A stretch of 64,000 nucleotides of DNA from Taxillus chinensis (Eukaryota > Streptophyta > Magnoliopsida > Santalales > Loranthaceae), in contig CM042091.1 of NCBI GenBank assembly GCA_023512835.1, positions 50,239,858 to 50,303,857 of the forward strand, in the 5' to 3' direction. The notes below the pieces were generated by a model. That model saw only the letters and a list, made by a program, of their open reading frames with translations. It made no database searches and was not told the origin of the DNA. The position numbers and the translations under genes were made by a program. Numbering within the stretch: the stretch's first letter is position 1; each line of letters starts with the position of its first letter. Below, piece after piece: positions 9,341 through 21,774 of the stretch.

Positions 9341-11399
9341 TAATTTGCATGTGTGAAAAGTATAGGATTACCCAAACTATCAGTGGTTTGCCATTATAGG
9401 AACTATATGCCACTCCGCACGTGCAACGATAGGGCTTCATGCATTTGTGTTTGGCATGAATTGGTGACATTTTTGCACATCGAAGAATTTGAGATCATTT
9501 TCAAAAATAGAAAGATTATAAGGAGATAAATTTAGGGTTCATGCACGAGGTGAAAAAATGGAAATTGATGAATCGGGCTGAGAGAGAGGGATAGGGATTT
9601 AAGTGGGTTTCACTTTGATTTTTAATTTTGGTAGATTTAGGGTTCTTGCAGAATTTGTGAGTTTGTGGGCAAGGTCAATGGAAGAAACCGCTACTCTACA
9701 ATGAGATGGAAATCAAATTTTGTATCTCTTGTGCATGATTCATCTTAAAATTAATGACGTGTCTGGTTATCATTGCTTGTCGCTTAAGTATTGAGAATGG
9801 CATGACCATTCAAAGAGGAACTAATCAACAAAATATGGCATCCAGAAATGTAGCAGAGCCCAAGGATGAGGCTTGGAACCAAGCTAATTTAGACCTACTA
9901 CAGTTAACATTTCGAACATGACTGATTAGGTTACTAGAAAGCAGATATTTTCCAGGGGTTCGCAAATGGTGTCTTCTTTAAGAGATGACAATCTGTTACA
10001 ATCACTAATCAGAATCATTTAAGCATTCAGATACCAGTGCTAATGCTAATGGAATTGTTTCTGGAGGAATGCCTAATTGAAAAATGAACAGTAATAATGT
10101 AAAGAATGATCTAATCCAAATACCCATGACAAAATTTCTTTAGGGACAAGACCCAGGTTTTAGAAATGGGGTGATAAAAATGTTGGTGGAGAATTTATGC
10201 TTACAACTGAACAAGGATTTGCCACTTTCATTGATCATGAGGATGAAAATGTTTATTGTTGGGAATTGGAACACTCTAAGATGTATATTGATGCAGGCTT
10301 TTGGTGGGGTTAACCAATATCAAAAAAAGACTTCTATCACCAATTAAAAAGTACCAGAGAGGATGTGGTGATTCTCGGGTTGTACCTTGAAGAATGACTG
10401 AGCTCAGTTGCTAGTTCTTATATCTTTCTTCTGTACACACTAACTTTGTAGCATATGAAGTGATAAATCATAATGTATAATTCAAAATTGTTGTCGTCTG
10501 GTGAAATATTTTCACGAAGGCTAGTTGGTGCCTTGTACATTAGAAATATAGGTTTTAGGTTAGTGTCCTAGGGGTTTATGTGATGCATTTGTAATTACAT
10601 TTTGTGGTCTTGCTTAGCTATTGTGTGTATACTCACAAAAGGAGATAGAGTTTGTTCTTTTTGTATGTATAATATGCATGATTACATTCATCCCCATTAA
10701 TAAGTTGATGGAAGAGTTTGTCAGTAGATTAATTTCTGAGAATAATAATTTATTTTGGAATTTGTCCTTGTGTATAGTCCAAAATGAAAGAATAACTTAA
10801 TTATTTCGGATGGCCTACTCCCGTATATACCCCAAAACGACATCACATAGGTGCTGCTAGGAGTGTGTGGTCCCACCCATTGTAGTGATACTAGGAGTGT
10901 GTGGTCCCACCTGTTGTAGTGCAGCATAAGCTTTCTCACTGGCATGTTTTGGAAGCTATAGTGGTCTCCATGCAATTTCCTAATGCAAAGGCATGCTTGT
11001 AGTGGTGGAACAAGATCCGAAATTCATGGGGGACAAGATAACTTTGTAATTGGATATTATATCTTATTTATTCCTTTGTTCGGAAGAAACATGTGAGGTG
11101 TTCTATTAATGGGCCTGGACTCATTGTTGTGGTGAGCCCGTGATGAATTTGGATTATGGGAGTGTAAGTGAAGAGTTTGCGAAGCCCGGTTCAATTGCAT
11201 GAGTAGTTGGTTTATTTTTGGGCATTCAATTGACTCTCATGATATATCATGCTTTACTCGTTAGAAAATTATCCAGGTTCTTATAGGTAGTTTGTGCAAA
11301 TGTGCATAGACCTTTTTTATTGGATCATTTATACTAGTGGAAGGCGTTAGAGATTGTAACTCAAGGTCTAGTAAAGGATTTCTGTTGAGTTGAAGGGGA
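9341..11399. other. Unassigned AT-rich sequence
   Basis: No gene I can support. A tandem duplication of about 34 bp built on CTAGGAGTGTGTGGTCCCACC occurs at 10857-10922. A weak open stretch near 10196-10313 (TEQGFATFIDHEDENVYCW) is not a family I recognise. The right end adjoins the virus-like coat/shuttle pseudogene and might contain its intergenic region, but I see no intact TAATATTAC nonanucleotide. Confidence 0.4.
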
Positions 11400-11989
11400 G
11401 AAGATAAGGCAACTCCAGTGTCAAAATAGGAAGGTTAGTCGTTCTTCCAATTATCGGGTTAAACGTGCAGCTATTCATGCGTTAGAGGGTTTTATTAGAG
11501 ATGGATGGAGTGGGGACCCCGTCATGCCTAAGAACACCACGTTATTAGCCAGCCAAGAGACGAGCATTTCTAAGTGGTAGTGTTGAGTGACAGACACCGT
11601 TTCGTAACCGTCGCGGTAGTAGAATCACTGCTCAGATAAAGTATGTTCAATATCTGCCACGATGGTATCGAAAGCGATCAAGGGGTGATCTTCATGAAGT
11701 TTAGAGGTGTTTACGCATGATCTAGAGAAGATCACATTTGAAGGGAAGGGTGATGTTCGTGTGTTAAACGCAATAAAACTGGGTAATAGCAAGCACGAAA
11801 CATCATATTGAGCTAGTTGATAAGTGGATCGATACAAATATTTGGACCGACTATGGGGATGCATTATTTGGGCCAACTGATGGAATAGCGAGAAGCGCAT
11901 TATATTTGGTCGATGCTGTTGTTAATGGGAGTCCCTATCATTATACACTCCGAGTTGAAATTTGGTTTCGTAACTGTTATTTATTGTAA
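11400..11989 (+). pseudogene. Geminivirus-like coat protein / nuclear shuttle protein pseudogene
   Basis: Read across three frames, this stretch gives a basic, Arg/Lys-rich start (SRSSNYRVKRAA near 11440), a middle block (ESDQGVIFMKFRGVY near 11670; LEKITFEGKGDVRVLNA near 11720) and an end (SPYHYTLRVEIWFRNCYLL, stop 11987-11989). The final beta-strand pattern is that of geminivirus coat proteins and the related BV1 shuttle proteins; by eye I cannot tell which. The function in a virus would be encapsidation or nuclear shuttling of the DNA. Several frameshifts and stops mark it as dead. The movement protein-like frame starts 22 bases downstream on the same strand. Confidence 0.6.
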
Positions 11990-12011
11990 TGTAAGTTGAT
12001 TGTATTATGTA

Positions 12012-12283
12012 ATGGATATGGAGGATTTGCACACGGAAATAATTGAAGGTGTAAACTCGAATGATTATGAAGGAATTAAACTTTTGTTGCCAAATCTTTT
12101 TGATAAAGTTCATATGAAATTTAATGGTAAAAGTATGAAAATTGACAAGATACTTGTTCGATATTCTGCATTGTGTCCACCCATTGCTCAGGGGTATGTG
12201 CGATTGGATGTTATAAACAAGCGATTAGATGGTGCGGATGGGTTGTTGCAATCTGTATTATGTCATTCCAGGTGGATTGTCAT
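12012..12283 (+). pseudogene. Geminivirus-like movement protein pseudogene, 5' part
   Basis: An open frame from ATG 12012 (MDMEDLHTEIIEGVN), cut by the element B LTR at 12284. The block SMKIDKILVRYSALCPPIAQ followed by GYVRLDVINKRL has the residue pattern of begomovirus BC1 movement proteins, which carry viral DNA between cells through plasmodesmata. The rest of the gene resumes at 25187 after the retrotransposon, one base out of frame. There are no stops in this part. The assignment rests on motif pattern recognition; a profile search would settle it. Confidence 0.65.
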
Positions 12284-13786
12284 TGATAACGTGCATTTAT
12301 GCCGTTATCCTATACCCTATATAGGGTGTTTTAGCGTATGTTTTGTACCTATTTGCATGTTATTTTCGACATATTTGCTCTAACCCCTAGGAAGATCCGG
12401 TTTGGTGTATAGTGGTACTTTTTGAGTGTTTTTGGCAGGTTTTGGAGCAACCTTTTCCCACACACTTTGGCTAGATCACGCCATCAACTCACAAGGAAGC
12501 TATAGGAAGAAGATGGAAGCAAGATGAAGGCAAAATCAAGGTGCATGTGAAAAGCCTTCTCACGTGCATTCTCACGTTCAAGGATTTTATTGTATGGATG
12601 TCTTCTACAACTCAAGAGGAAGCTTTGGAGCAAATTTGAGTCGAATTGGAGCTGCACGCGAAAAGGGTCTTCTCACGTGCATTCTCACGTGCAAGCTTTG
12701 TTGCGCTCCAAATGATGTATTTTGTTGTTTTAATCATTTTCCTCTAAAGAACTGGGGTCAAATTTGGTGTAGTTTGAGTTTTATGTCGCCTAGAACGTCG
12801 ATTATCGTCACTAACCAAAACGATGTCGTTTTGGCCGCGACCACATTTATAATTAGGGCACACCTTTTGTAACCCTGATTTGGCCCACTAAAACCTATAA
12901 ATAGGGGTCTTTGGAGGCATTGTAAAGCATCTTGAGTGGGAGAATCTGATCTGAGTTCTGAAAAGAGCTATAGCCATTGCTAAAAGATCGGATTGTCCTT
13001 GGCAAGGAGTGAGTTTGGGCAGCAGACGCCGGAGTCTTTGGAGGCTGGAGTCCTGGTTCATCTTGGGGTCTTCCTTTATTGTCCTGGTACTGTAATCATG
13101 ATCTTTCCTATGATTGTTGTTGTTTTTGTCATGATTATGGAGTAGTCTTGTTAGTCTAGGGGAGCAATGTAGCCCCCAATAAATTGTAGTCGGTTTGGTT
13201 ATGGTTGTTCAATAAAATAGAATTCGGTTCTTGTTTAATTCACTTGCTTGAATGGAAATGCCTAGTTTATGCATAATTAGGTAATCTTAGCCCTTGTCTA
13301 GGGTGAAACACTAGTGAATTAGATTTAATATTGCATGATGGACCAAGTCCGCAACTATTAGATTGTTTGTCTACCTTGATCACTTTTATTCGCATGGACC
13401 AAATGGGATAAAAGCCTTAAATCTATCTTAGCATGGACCAAATGTAAGATAGGTAGGAGATAATCAACATGAACTTGAACTAGAACATAAATCAAGAACA
13501 AGAGCCATAACCAGATTAGTACAATCGATTGGGTGGTAAACATTGTGACCCTAGATGTCTATACCAACCGCTTGCCAACATTCGATTTAATATCTTTTTG
13601 TTCTAAATATTTGCACAACAAACATCAATTGTCCAGACATAAAATCAACTTGTTAGCTTAGTGCTTGCCGCTTAACAAGCATTAGCTACCTCCCTATGGG
13701 TTCGACAACCGGAGTCTTAATACTCCATTTTATTACTTGACCAGTGCACTTGCCGCAAAACCTTTAGACATAATTTATACGGGTTA
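12284..13786 (+). repeat. 5' LTR of element B
   Basis: It starts TGATAACGTGCATTTATGCC and ends TATACGGGTTA. U3 carries CACGTGCA-type motifs (12550-12700), a TATAAATA box lies at 12896-12903, and GGGGAGCAATGTAGCCCCC occurs near 13160 as in the LTR of A. The end at TTA instead of CA is fixed by comparison with the 3' copy and by the target duplication, so the termini are TG...TA, which is unusual. Confidence 0.9.
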
Positions 13787-13792
13787 AGTTTT

Positions 13793-13810
13793 TGGCGCCG
13801 TTGCCAGGGG
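13793..13810 (+). other. Primer-binding site (tRNA-Asp type)
   Basis: TGGCGCCGTTGCCAGGGG, six bases after the 5' LTR. It is complementary to the 3' end of plant tRNA-Asp with one mismatch (A for G), the usual Athila primer. It sets the lineage and the start of the internal region. Confidence 0.85.
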
Positions 13811-13981
13811 AGGCACGCCAAACGTTGTTAGGACTAAGTGACATTAAGTGCTCAAGTTTCTTTGTGGTCTGGAATTTTATTTTCTTGTACTTTTGCTAGT
13901 ACGGTGTTACCTGGTTTTTTTTTTGTGTTTTTGCTACGTGTCGGAGTGCACCTTAGGTGTTTGAGAAAATTCCCTCCGTGT

Positions 13982-14604
13982 ATGCGTCACACCAGGGGTG
14001 AGCTATTACCATACGATCCCGAAATCGAACGAACATTGCGAGAGCAGTCAAGAGCTCAGAGGGTATTAGCTGCGCTGAACAAGCGATTGGAAGGCTTACA
14101 TACCTTGTGTGAAGAAATCATGGCTGAAAACGGACCAGTGAACAACAGCAGTTGGTCCACCAACAAGAGTTATTCATCTAAGGAGCCAGGATAAATCAAT
14201 TCACCCCAGCATGGTGATGAGTCGCTATACGAGGCCTGGGAGCGGTTTAAAGACTTGGTGAGGAGGTGTCCTAATCATGGCAGGCCAGAATGGTTACAAG
14301 TCGAATCTTTTTATGCAGGTCGCACGCAAATACAAGGAGCATGATAGATGCAGCCGCTGGAGGAGCGTTCATGATGATGGAGCCTTCTGCAGCAGTGGAG
14401 CTTATAGAGCGAATGGCGTTGTCAAACTGCCAATGGTCCAATGACAGACGCCCTAGAGCTGAGCCGGTGGCTGCAGTATCAAATTCATCAAATTCAACTC
14501 AGTTCGATGAGTTGACAAGGAAGATGGAGTTACTGACAGAGCAAATGTCAGTAATGGCTGTTCGCATGGAGGGCAGAACTGAACCACCTAAGGCAGTTTC
14601 TGAA
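13982..14604 (+). pseudogene. Element B gag, N-terminal part, with deletion
   Basis: After the primer site a frame gives TRGELLPYDPEIERTLRE, the usual Athila gag start, and stops at 14192-14194. The next frame contains SLYEAWERFKDLVRRCPNHG and PEWLQVESFY (about 14221-14310), a core piece of the retrotransposon gag domain. Most of the region normally between these two pieces is missing, so an internal deletion of several hundred bases is likely. After 14338 the frame reads IDAAAGGAFMMMEPSAAVELIERMA. Gag forms the particle that packages element RNA. This copy cannot make a complete one. Confidence 0.8.
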
Positions 14605-14605
14605 G

Positions 14606-15843
14606 ATGCTGCTACAGCCCAGCTATACGAAGAAGCCCAATATGTTGGGAATCGAGGTGGAGGATTTCAGCGACAATATCGAATCCAAACCGTGCAAGAA
14701 TCCTCCTCAGCCCAACAACTTTCAGAATCAAGGAGGACCTCACCAATTTCAACAACAGCCTTACTTATGGCAAAGGCAGAATAAGGTTCCTGCTACTGGA
14801 GCAACACAGTATGGAGAACATTCTCAGTCACAACTTCCTCCTGGGTTCCAGAAGATGCCTCAACGAAGGAGGAAGACAAAGAGAAGGCAAAGGATGAAGA
14901 GATGCGGAACTTCTTTTATCAATTTGCTAAGCAAGCAACGACGAATGAGTAAGGGGGAGACAAGGATTGAGTCCCTTACCACGTCTGTCCAGGATCTTGG
15001 GGCTGCCATGAAGAATATCGAGCAGCAGATTGGCCAGTTAGCAAATGCAGTTAGGCCATCTTCATCAAACACTTTTCCCAGCAATACAGAGGTCAACCCA
15101 AGGGAGCAATGCAAAGCTATAATGCTTAGAAGTGGGAAAGAACTACCAGCTGGAGAGAAGAAAATCGAGCCAACCAAGGAGGAGTCCGAACAGCTTGCCC
15201 AGGAGGAAGCTAAAGAAGGAGATGCTGAGCAATGTAAGGACCAGACAGAAAAGGTTGGGAGTAGTCAACCGACAAGCCGTCAGCATGAAGTTAGCCCTCC
15301 CGTTCCGTATAAACCTCCTATGCCGTATCCTCAAAGGCTGAGGAAAAAGAAATTAGATGCTCAGTTCCAGAAATTTTTAGATGTCTTCAAGAAGCTGGAG
15401 GTGAACATCCCATTCATAGAAGCCTTGGAACAGATGCCTGGATATGTCAAATTTCTAAAGGATCTACTGTCCAAGAGGAGAAGTTACACTGATTGTGAGA
15501 TAGTAGCTCTCACCAATGACATTAGTGCAGTGGTTCAGCACAAGCTACCACCCAAGCTTAAAGATCCGGGTAGTTTCACGCTGACCTGTACCATTGGCAC
15601 CTCGCAGTTGGAGCAGGCCCTATGTGATTTAGGGGCAAGTATAAATCTGATGCCAATGTCCATCTATCGGCGGCTGGGCTTGACTGGCATAAAGCCCACG
15701 TCCATATCTTTACAATTCGCTGATCGATCGATAGGAAAACCGGTGGGCATTATTGAAGATGTTTTAATCAAGGTGGATCGCTTTATCTTCCCCAGGTGGA
15801 TTTTGTTGTATTGGAAATGGAAGAAGATAAAGGAGTCCAATTG
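14606..15843 (+). pseudogene. Element B gag C-terminus and protease start
   Basis: A 412-codon frame. The first third is Gln/Asn/Pro-rich (gag C-terminal linker), then LTTSVQDLGAAMKNIEQQIG and REQCKAIMLRSGKEL. A Lys/Glu-rich stretch leads into YPQRLRKKKLDAQFQKFL and FIEALEQMPGYVKFLKDLL, typical of Athila. The aspartic protease follows with LEQALCDLGASINLMP, the active-site motif (DLGAS here, as is common in Athila), near 15615-15655. The protease processes the polyprotein. The frame is lost near 15790 and is picked up by the frame from 15796. Confidence 0.85.
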
Positions 15844-17172
15844 ATTCTTGGAAGGCCATTCCTGAGTACCGGAAGGGCCTTGATCGATGTAAACTCAGGG
15901 GAGTTGACGCTGCGTGTGGATGAAGACGCAGTGGTGTTCAACATGGAGCGTTCGATGCGCAAGGCGAATGATCATTCCAGCTGTTATTGGATTGATCAGA
16001 TTGCTGAATTCGTGGACAGTTTTTTCGAAGAGAGCTTGATCACTGAAAGCTTGGATCACGAATTGCAGCAGGTGGATTTTGCGGAGGTGGAACCGAAAGA
16101 GACTTATGAAGTGCTGAAATCCTCAACTGAATCCTCAGCAATCACAGAACCGTTGCCAGTTCTGAAGCAACTCCCAGAACATCTGAGGTACGAGTTCTTG
16201 GATACACAAGGGCGTTATCCTGTGATAGTAGCTGCGTCCTTAACAGTAGAAGAAACCAGACAGCTACTAGAAGTCTTAAGGGAGCATAAGCAGGCCCTGG
16301 GGTGGTCTCTGGATGATATAAAAGGTATAAGTCCAGTGGTCTGCATGCACAAGATACCTGATGGAGGAGTCTTATACTCCTACCGTAGAGCGCCAACGCA
16401 GGCTCAATCCTGCAATGAAGGAAGTCGTTGGCAAGGAGATTCTGAAGTGGAGGAAAGCAGGCATCATATATGCCATTTCAGATAGCTCCTGGGTTAGTCC
16501 AGTGCAAGTGGTTCCCAAGAAGGGTGGGATGACAGTGATACGCAATGAGAAGAACGAGCTTATTCCATCCCGCACAGTGACCAGGTGGCGCGTGTGCATT
16601 GATTACCGCAAGCTGAATAAAGCCACGCGTATGGACCACTTTCCGTTACCTTTCATTGATCAAATGCTAGATCGGTTAGCTGGCTACCCATATTATTGTT
16701 TTCTAGACGGTTATTCTGGATACAACCAGATAGCGTTGCCCCGAAGGATCAAGAGAAGACTACATTCACGTGCCCTTTTGGCACGTATGCTTTCCGGCGT
16801 ATGCCATTTGGTCTTTGCAACGCACCCGCTACCTTTCAAAGGTGTATGATGGCAATTTTTCAAGGGTTAGTGGAGGACATTATGGAAGTCTTTATGGATG
16901 ACTTCTCGGTATTCGGTTCAACTTTTTCCATCTGCCTCCAAAATCTGGAAACCGTGTTAGTCCGATGCAAGGAAAAGGATCTGGTCTTGAACCGGGAAAA
17001 GTGTCACTTCATGGTCAAGGAAGGAGTTGTCCTTGGGCATAGAGTGTCCTGCACTGGGTTGGAAGTAGATAGAGCAAAGATCTCCACCATTGAGAGTCTA
17101 CCTCCTCCCACTAATGTGAAGGGCATCCGGAGCTTTCTTGGGTCATGCAGGGTTTTATCGGCGGTTCATTAA
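15796..17172 (+). pseudogene. Element B protease end and reverse transcriptase
   Basis: Three overlapping frames (15796-16485, 16361-16849, 16696-17172) together cover the protease end (LILGRPFLSTGRALIDV) and the RT. RT blocks seen are WRVCIDYRKLNKATRMDHFP (about 16588-16640), FLDGYSGYNQIA (first catalytic Asp, about 16705), FGLCNAPATFQRCM (about 16808) and the active site FMDDFSVFG (16891-16917; the Tyr of YxDD is Phe, as in other Athila copies). Single-base shifts near 16390 and 16740 break the enzyme. It copies element RNA into DNA. Confidence 0.88.
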
Positions 17173-17720
17173 AGACTTCTCAAAAATTGCCAAGCCTCTA
17201 AGCATGCTTTTAGAGAAGGATGTTCCTTTCATATTTTCGGAAGATGCCTTCAGGCCTTTACAATGTTGAAAGAGAAGCTCGGTTCAAGCACCGGTGATAG
17301 TGGCTCCAGACTGGTCACAACCCTTTGAGTTGATGTGTGATGCAAGTGACTTTGCGGTCGGAGCGGTGCTTGGGCAGAAACGGGACAAAATTTTCAGGCC
17401 AATATATTATGCCGCCGCACACTCAATGAGGCCCAGCTCAATTACACTACTACAGAGAAGGAGTTACTTGCTTGTGGTGTTTGCTTGTGATAAGTTTCGG
17501 TCATATCTTTTGGGCACTAAGGTCATTGTTTACACCGACCACGCTGCCCTGAGATATTTGTTCAACAAGAAGGATGCAAAACCCAGGTTGATCAGATGGG
17601 TTTTGTTACTCCAAGAGTTTGATCTGGAGATTAAAGACTTGAAGGGGACTTCTAACACTGTGGCAGACCATTTGTCAAGGCTCGAGCTAGGGGAAGGTAG
17701 TACTCAAGGTGCTACTATTT
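17173..17720 (+). pseudogene. Element B RNase H
   Basis: The frame at 17294-17989 carries [31 protein letters not shown] and [11 protein letters not shown], the Ty3/gypsy RNase H signature. A local frameshifted stretch near 17415-17450 replaces the usual residues before TTTEKELL. Unlike element A, the segment before KVIVYTDHA is complete here ([13 protein letters not shown]), which shows that A has a deletion at that site. Confidence 0.85.
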
Positions 17721-17789
17721 CTGACACCTTCCCTGATGAGCAGCTCTTTGTAGCTGAAGCAAAGACGCCATGGTTTGCTGATATAGTGA

Positions 17790-19014
17790 ACTACCATGCA
17801 TGTGACTATGTACCTGCAGAGTTCACTTATCAGGAAAAGAAGAGGTTCCTCTTTAATGCAAGAAGATACATTTGGGATGAGCCTGTTCTATACCGGCTAT
17901 GTGCTGATCAGATCATCGAAAATGTGTGCCGAAGAGGAAGTGGACAGCATACGACGCATTGTCATTCATCGACTATGCTGGCCATTTAGGAGTACAAAGG
18001 ACGGTGGCAAAGATCCTACAAAGTGGGTTTTACTGGCCAACCATGTTCACAGACACATACACCTTTGTTAAGACATGTGATCAGTGTCAACGAACAGGAG
18101 GGATTACAAGGAAGCAAGAGATGCCCCAAACTGGCATTATGCCAGTTGAACTTTTTGACATATGGGGAATCGATTTCATGGGACCTTTCCCACCATCAGA
18201 TGGGTTTTCTTACATCCTTCTGGCTGTTGATTACCTCTCGAAGTGGGTTGAAGCTATACCCACTAGGAAGAATGATGCTCAAGTGGTTACCAAATTCCTT
18301 CGCCGCAACATATTCAGCCGGTTTGGAACACCTAGAGCAATTATTAGTGATGAAGGGAGTCACTTCTGCAATAAGCTTTTCGACAAGCTCTTAAACAAAT
18401 ATGGAGTGCAACATAGGCGCACCTTAGCCTATCATCCACAAGCAAACGGTCAAGCTGAAGTTTCCAACCGTGAGATCAAGCACATCTTGGAAAAGACAAG
18501 TGGGAGGCAACCGAAAAGATTGGGCTTTAAAACTCGATGAGGCGTTGTGGGCTTATCGCACAGCATTCAAAACGCCCATTGGAATGTCTCCGTATCGTCT
18601 ACTGTACGGAAAGGCCTGCCACTTGCCTGTTGAATTGGAACACAAAGCATTTTGGGCAGTTAAAAAGCTGAACATGGATCCCAATGTTGCTGCTAAACTA
18701 CGATTGCACCAATTAAATGAGTTGGAGGAATTTCGCTTCAATGCCTATGAGAGTGCGAAGCTGTACAAGGAGAGGTCTAAGCTCAGACATGATAAGAAGA
18801 TCAGCCCCTCTTGTTGAACCAGGGCAGAAGGTGCTCCTCTTTAATTCCAGGACTTAAACTCTTTCCTGGGAAGTTGCGATCTAAATGGATGGGGCCTTTC
18901 ACTGTTACAAAGGTGTTCCCATATGGTAGTGTTGAACTCCAATCAACCTCTTGGACAAATTTTCAAAGTAAACGGTCAGCGTGTGAAGCCATACTACATG
19001 CAGGATCATGTTAA
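17790..19014 (+). pseudogene. Element B integrase, frameshifted
   Basis: Frames at 17926-18540, 18470-18817 and 18811-19014 cover an integrase: zinc-binding region ending [10 protein letters not shown], core motifs WGIDFMGPF (near 18165), ISDEGSHF (near 18345) and AEVSNREIK (near 18455), and C-terminal KWMGPFTV. One-base changes near 17930, 18510 and 18815 shift the frame. The catalytic residues themselves are all present, so loss of function is due to frame breaks. Confidence 0.87.
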
Positions 19015-19088
19015 GGAGGTTGATCATTTCACTCGAGCACAACTTGACAGAGGGGACGGTCAAGCTAAGACCTAAACTCGGCGCTTCA

Positions 19089-19102
19089 TGGGAGGCAACC
19101 CA
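19089..19102 (+). other. Conserved TGGGAGGCAACCCA hairpin motif after integrase (element B copy)
   Basis: Identical to 1970-1983 in element A and in the same position relative to integrase, preceded by GGCGCTTCA. Confidence 0.6.
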
Positions 19103-19489
19103 TGGTGATTTCTCTTCCTTTTTATTTTATGCTATTTATTTTATTGGGATAGTGTTATTGTGTGTTTTAACCCATAGTCCGTAGGGAGTGCATATCTGTT
19201 TTGTTTTAACTCTTATTAGCGACATTTGAACCAGGGCCTAGGCCCAAATTCCTTGATGGAGCTTCTTTAAGCTTGGGCTTACTTGGGCCTGTGTATCGAA
19301 CTTCAACTACATTTTCTCAGGCCCACAACCAAATTCGGTTAAATTAAATCGAGGGGCCCGGTCCAATCTCTTGCCAAACCATGGAGATGAAGTTCTAGAT
19401 TATATGATGGTATTTTGGGCCCACTAACCGACACGTTTTGTCCTTGTGAGATGGGATATTAGCCTGTCAAATTTCAACATCATTGGGCT

Positions 19490-19974
19490 TCATTCAGGGT
19501 GTCAACCAGCTTGCCCGTGAGAATCGGCATGTCACGTTCACGGCTATAATGAATCTACCGTTCATCCGTGACCCGCAGCGAAATTTGGACAAAAAAGGCC
19601 CTGCCCGTGAAAAGGCTTTCGCGTGCACAAGGGTATAATGGTCCAATCGAGCTGAACTTTTGCACAGAGGCAACCGGCATCTTCTAGACCCTTCCGAGAC
19701 CTGCCGTGACAACACTTTTCGCGTGCACAAGGATAGACGCATCTTTTCGATCTAAAATTTTAGTGGACAGCACTGGCAGTGTCTAGAATCATCCAAGCTC
19801 GCCCGTGAAAACACGCTTTTCACGTGCACACCTACCTTTGGCCAATCAGTCTGAAATTTCGGTGGGCGCTAGCCGGCATCTTCTAGAGTCTTCTTTGGTC
19901 TGCACGTGAAAATGATGGAACACTTTAAGAGGGTTAAATTCGTCTTTTCCCCTTGTGACGAATCACTATAAATA
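19490..19974 (+). promoter_or_regulatory. Internal promoter-like region of element B
   Basis: Repeated motifs of the type GCCCGTGA, TTCGCGTGCAC, TTTTCACGTGCAC and GCACGTGAAA lie near 19510, 19540, 19605, 19700, 19800-19830 and 19905. They end at TATAAATA (19967-19974), 83 bp before the 3' ORF start at 20057. The arrangement parallels the CACGTG/TATA region of element A (2200-2656) and the LTR promoter of each element. Confidence 0.62.
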
Positions 19975-20056
19975 GGGATGAGTTCCAGGCTTCAAACTCA
20001 CATCTCATACTTTCTTCTCCTTTCTTGCTGAACGCAAAATTCTTCTCTGATTAGTC

Positions 20057-21770
20057 ATGGTGCACACAAGGAGAGCCCGCCAAGGAGAAGGCAGTCCTGA
20101 AGCCTCTGCCACCTCTATGCCTTCGGCATTGAGAGATGCCGACACCATCTTCGTGGGGAATGTGCTTGATTGGGAGATCCTGAAGTCCTCCACCCTTGAC
20201 TGGACTGAAGAAATTATGACCAAGCTGCAGGCATTGGGACTGCGATGGTTAGTATGCGCTCGCTGTGATTTGTATTACCCTGCCATGTTAGAATTCTATA
20301 ATTCAGTCTATGTCAATGAGGAAGATGATGAGATAATTGGGGAGGTTCAAGGTGTCTTAATTTCTATTTCCCCTGCTTTGTTGAGAGATTGCTTTGATCT
20401 GCCAAATCCCATGCATGCAAAGCCTGCATTGACCTTAGGAGAATATGGTAGAGCTTTACAGTATAATAAGGAATTTGGGAAACGTCGGCAATTTACGAAA
20501 AACGGATTTCACGGGAAATACCGTTGCCTTGCCAATTTGGTAGGGAGGTGCTTCTTGTTACAAACTAGTGGCGTAGACTCGGTCCCTAAATCCCATTTGG
20601 AGTTTATGTTTTGCATCGATCGCCAGGTTATACATTGATTGGGCCGCGGAAATTTTTAAATTGTGGAAACGGGATATTCATAAATGTAATATGGTCGACT
20701 ACTTAGCATGCTTCGCAATATCAATATGGTCATCTTAGTGCTCAAGTAGTCCCCACTGTTTTCCCGGATAACTTGCGGTTACAAGTTCTCCACCCAGAGG
20801 GTGCTTTAGGAGTTAGCTACAAGGGCAAATGGGGAGATAGTATCCACGTTGCACCACAGCCTTCACGTCATAGCGTGCATATGGAGCGACCCACGGAGCG
20901 GTTTCGGGACACCTCCACTTCCATGAATGCCCGCCGACAAGACATTTTCCAATTGATCGCCATGTACATGCGGTTCAATGTTCACAAGGAGGAAATCTAC
21001 AATTTCTTCCAAGGCATCGATGGCCAAGTTATCGGTGAAGTTGACGTTCTTAACCGGGCTTTCACTAATGGCCACATCACGAGACTTCACTGGATGAGCT
21101 GCTCGAGTACATCACTCAAGCTCAACAAGCAACGTCTAATCCATCTGCCCGACCATGGGAAGCCCCGGAGCCAACTCCTGCTGCTTCTTATGAAGACTTA
21201 CGGAAGCAAACTGCTCAACTACAAGAGGCACAGGCGGAAACCGTTCAGGAGATCGGGCTGCTGAAGAAAAATCAAACTCTCATCCTCAAGGAGCAGAAGG
21301 AAGTCAAAGGGCTGCTCGGTAAGATCTGGAAAGCCCTGGGGGAAAAAGAAGAAGATAACTCCTACACCTCCTGTGGAGGATCCATTTGACGCACCGTCAC
21401 CTCCGGTACAAGAAGACGCGCGCACAGCGAAGAGACACCGGAGTATCCACAGTATCCGCAAGAGGCGGAGCCCTACACCGCGTCACCCTTCCCTCCAGCA
21501 GTTCCGGTTTATTTCCCACCACCAGCAGGGCCCAGCTCTTCACAGGCCCTAGTTCCCTTAATTCAGCCGTTGCAATGGTGGTCTGGCGCATCTTCCGAAG
21601 CTCCCCAGGAAGATGACCTAGGGGAGCCCGTTTATATTCATCTTCATCCGGCCCTCTCCATTGCTGATGCCACAGCTGCTTTTCAGCAGTTTACTTATGG
21701 AGACACCTTGCAAGCCCGTTTTACACGTGATTCGAACTCTTCACGTTATCTTATTTACAGCGTATCCTAG
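20057..21770 (+). pseudogene. Element B 3' ORF, N-terminal part, broken
   Basis: It starts MVHTRRARQGEGSPEAS at 20057. The first frame runs to 20638 with FTKNGFHGKYRCLANLVGRC, homologous to element A. The frame resumes at 20773 (RLQVLHPEGALGVSYKGKWG, YMRFNVHKEEIYNFFQGIDG) to about 21080, then breaks again. A Lys/Glu-rich part near 21190-21350 and a Pro/Ser-rich part up to 21560 match the linker of the A protein, and PVYIHLHPALS near 21627 matches its end. At least four frame changes. The role of the protein is unknown. Confidence 0.75.
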
Positions 21771-21774
21771 CTGA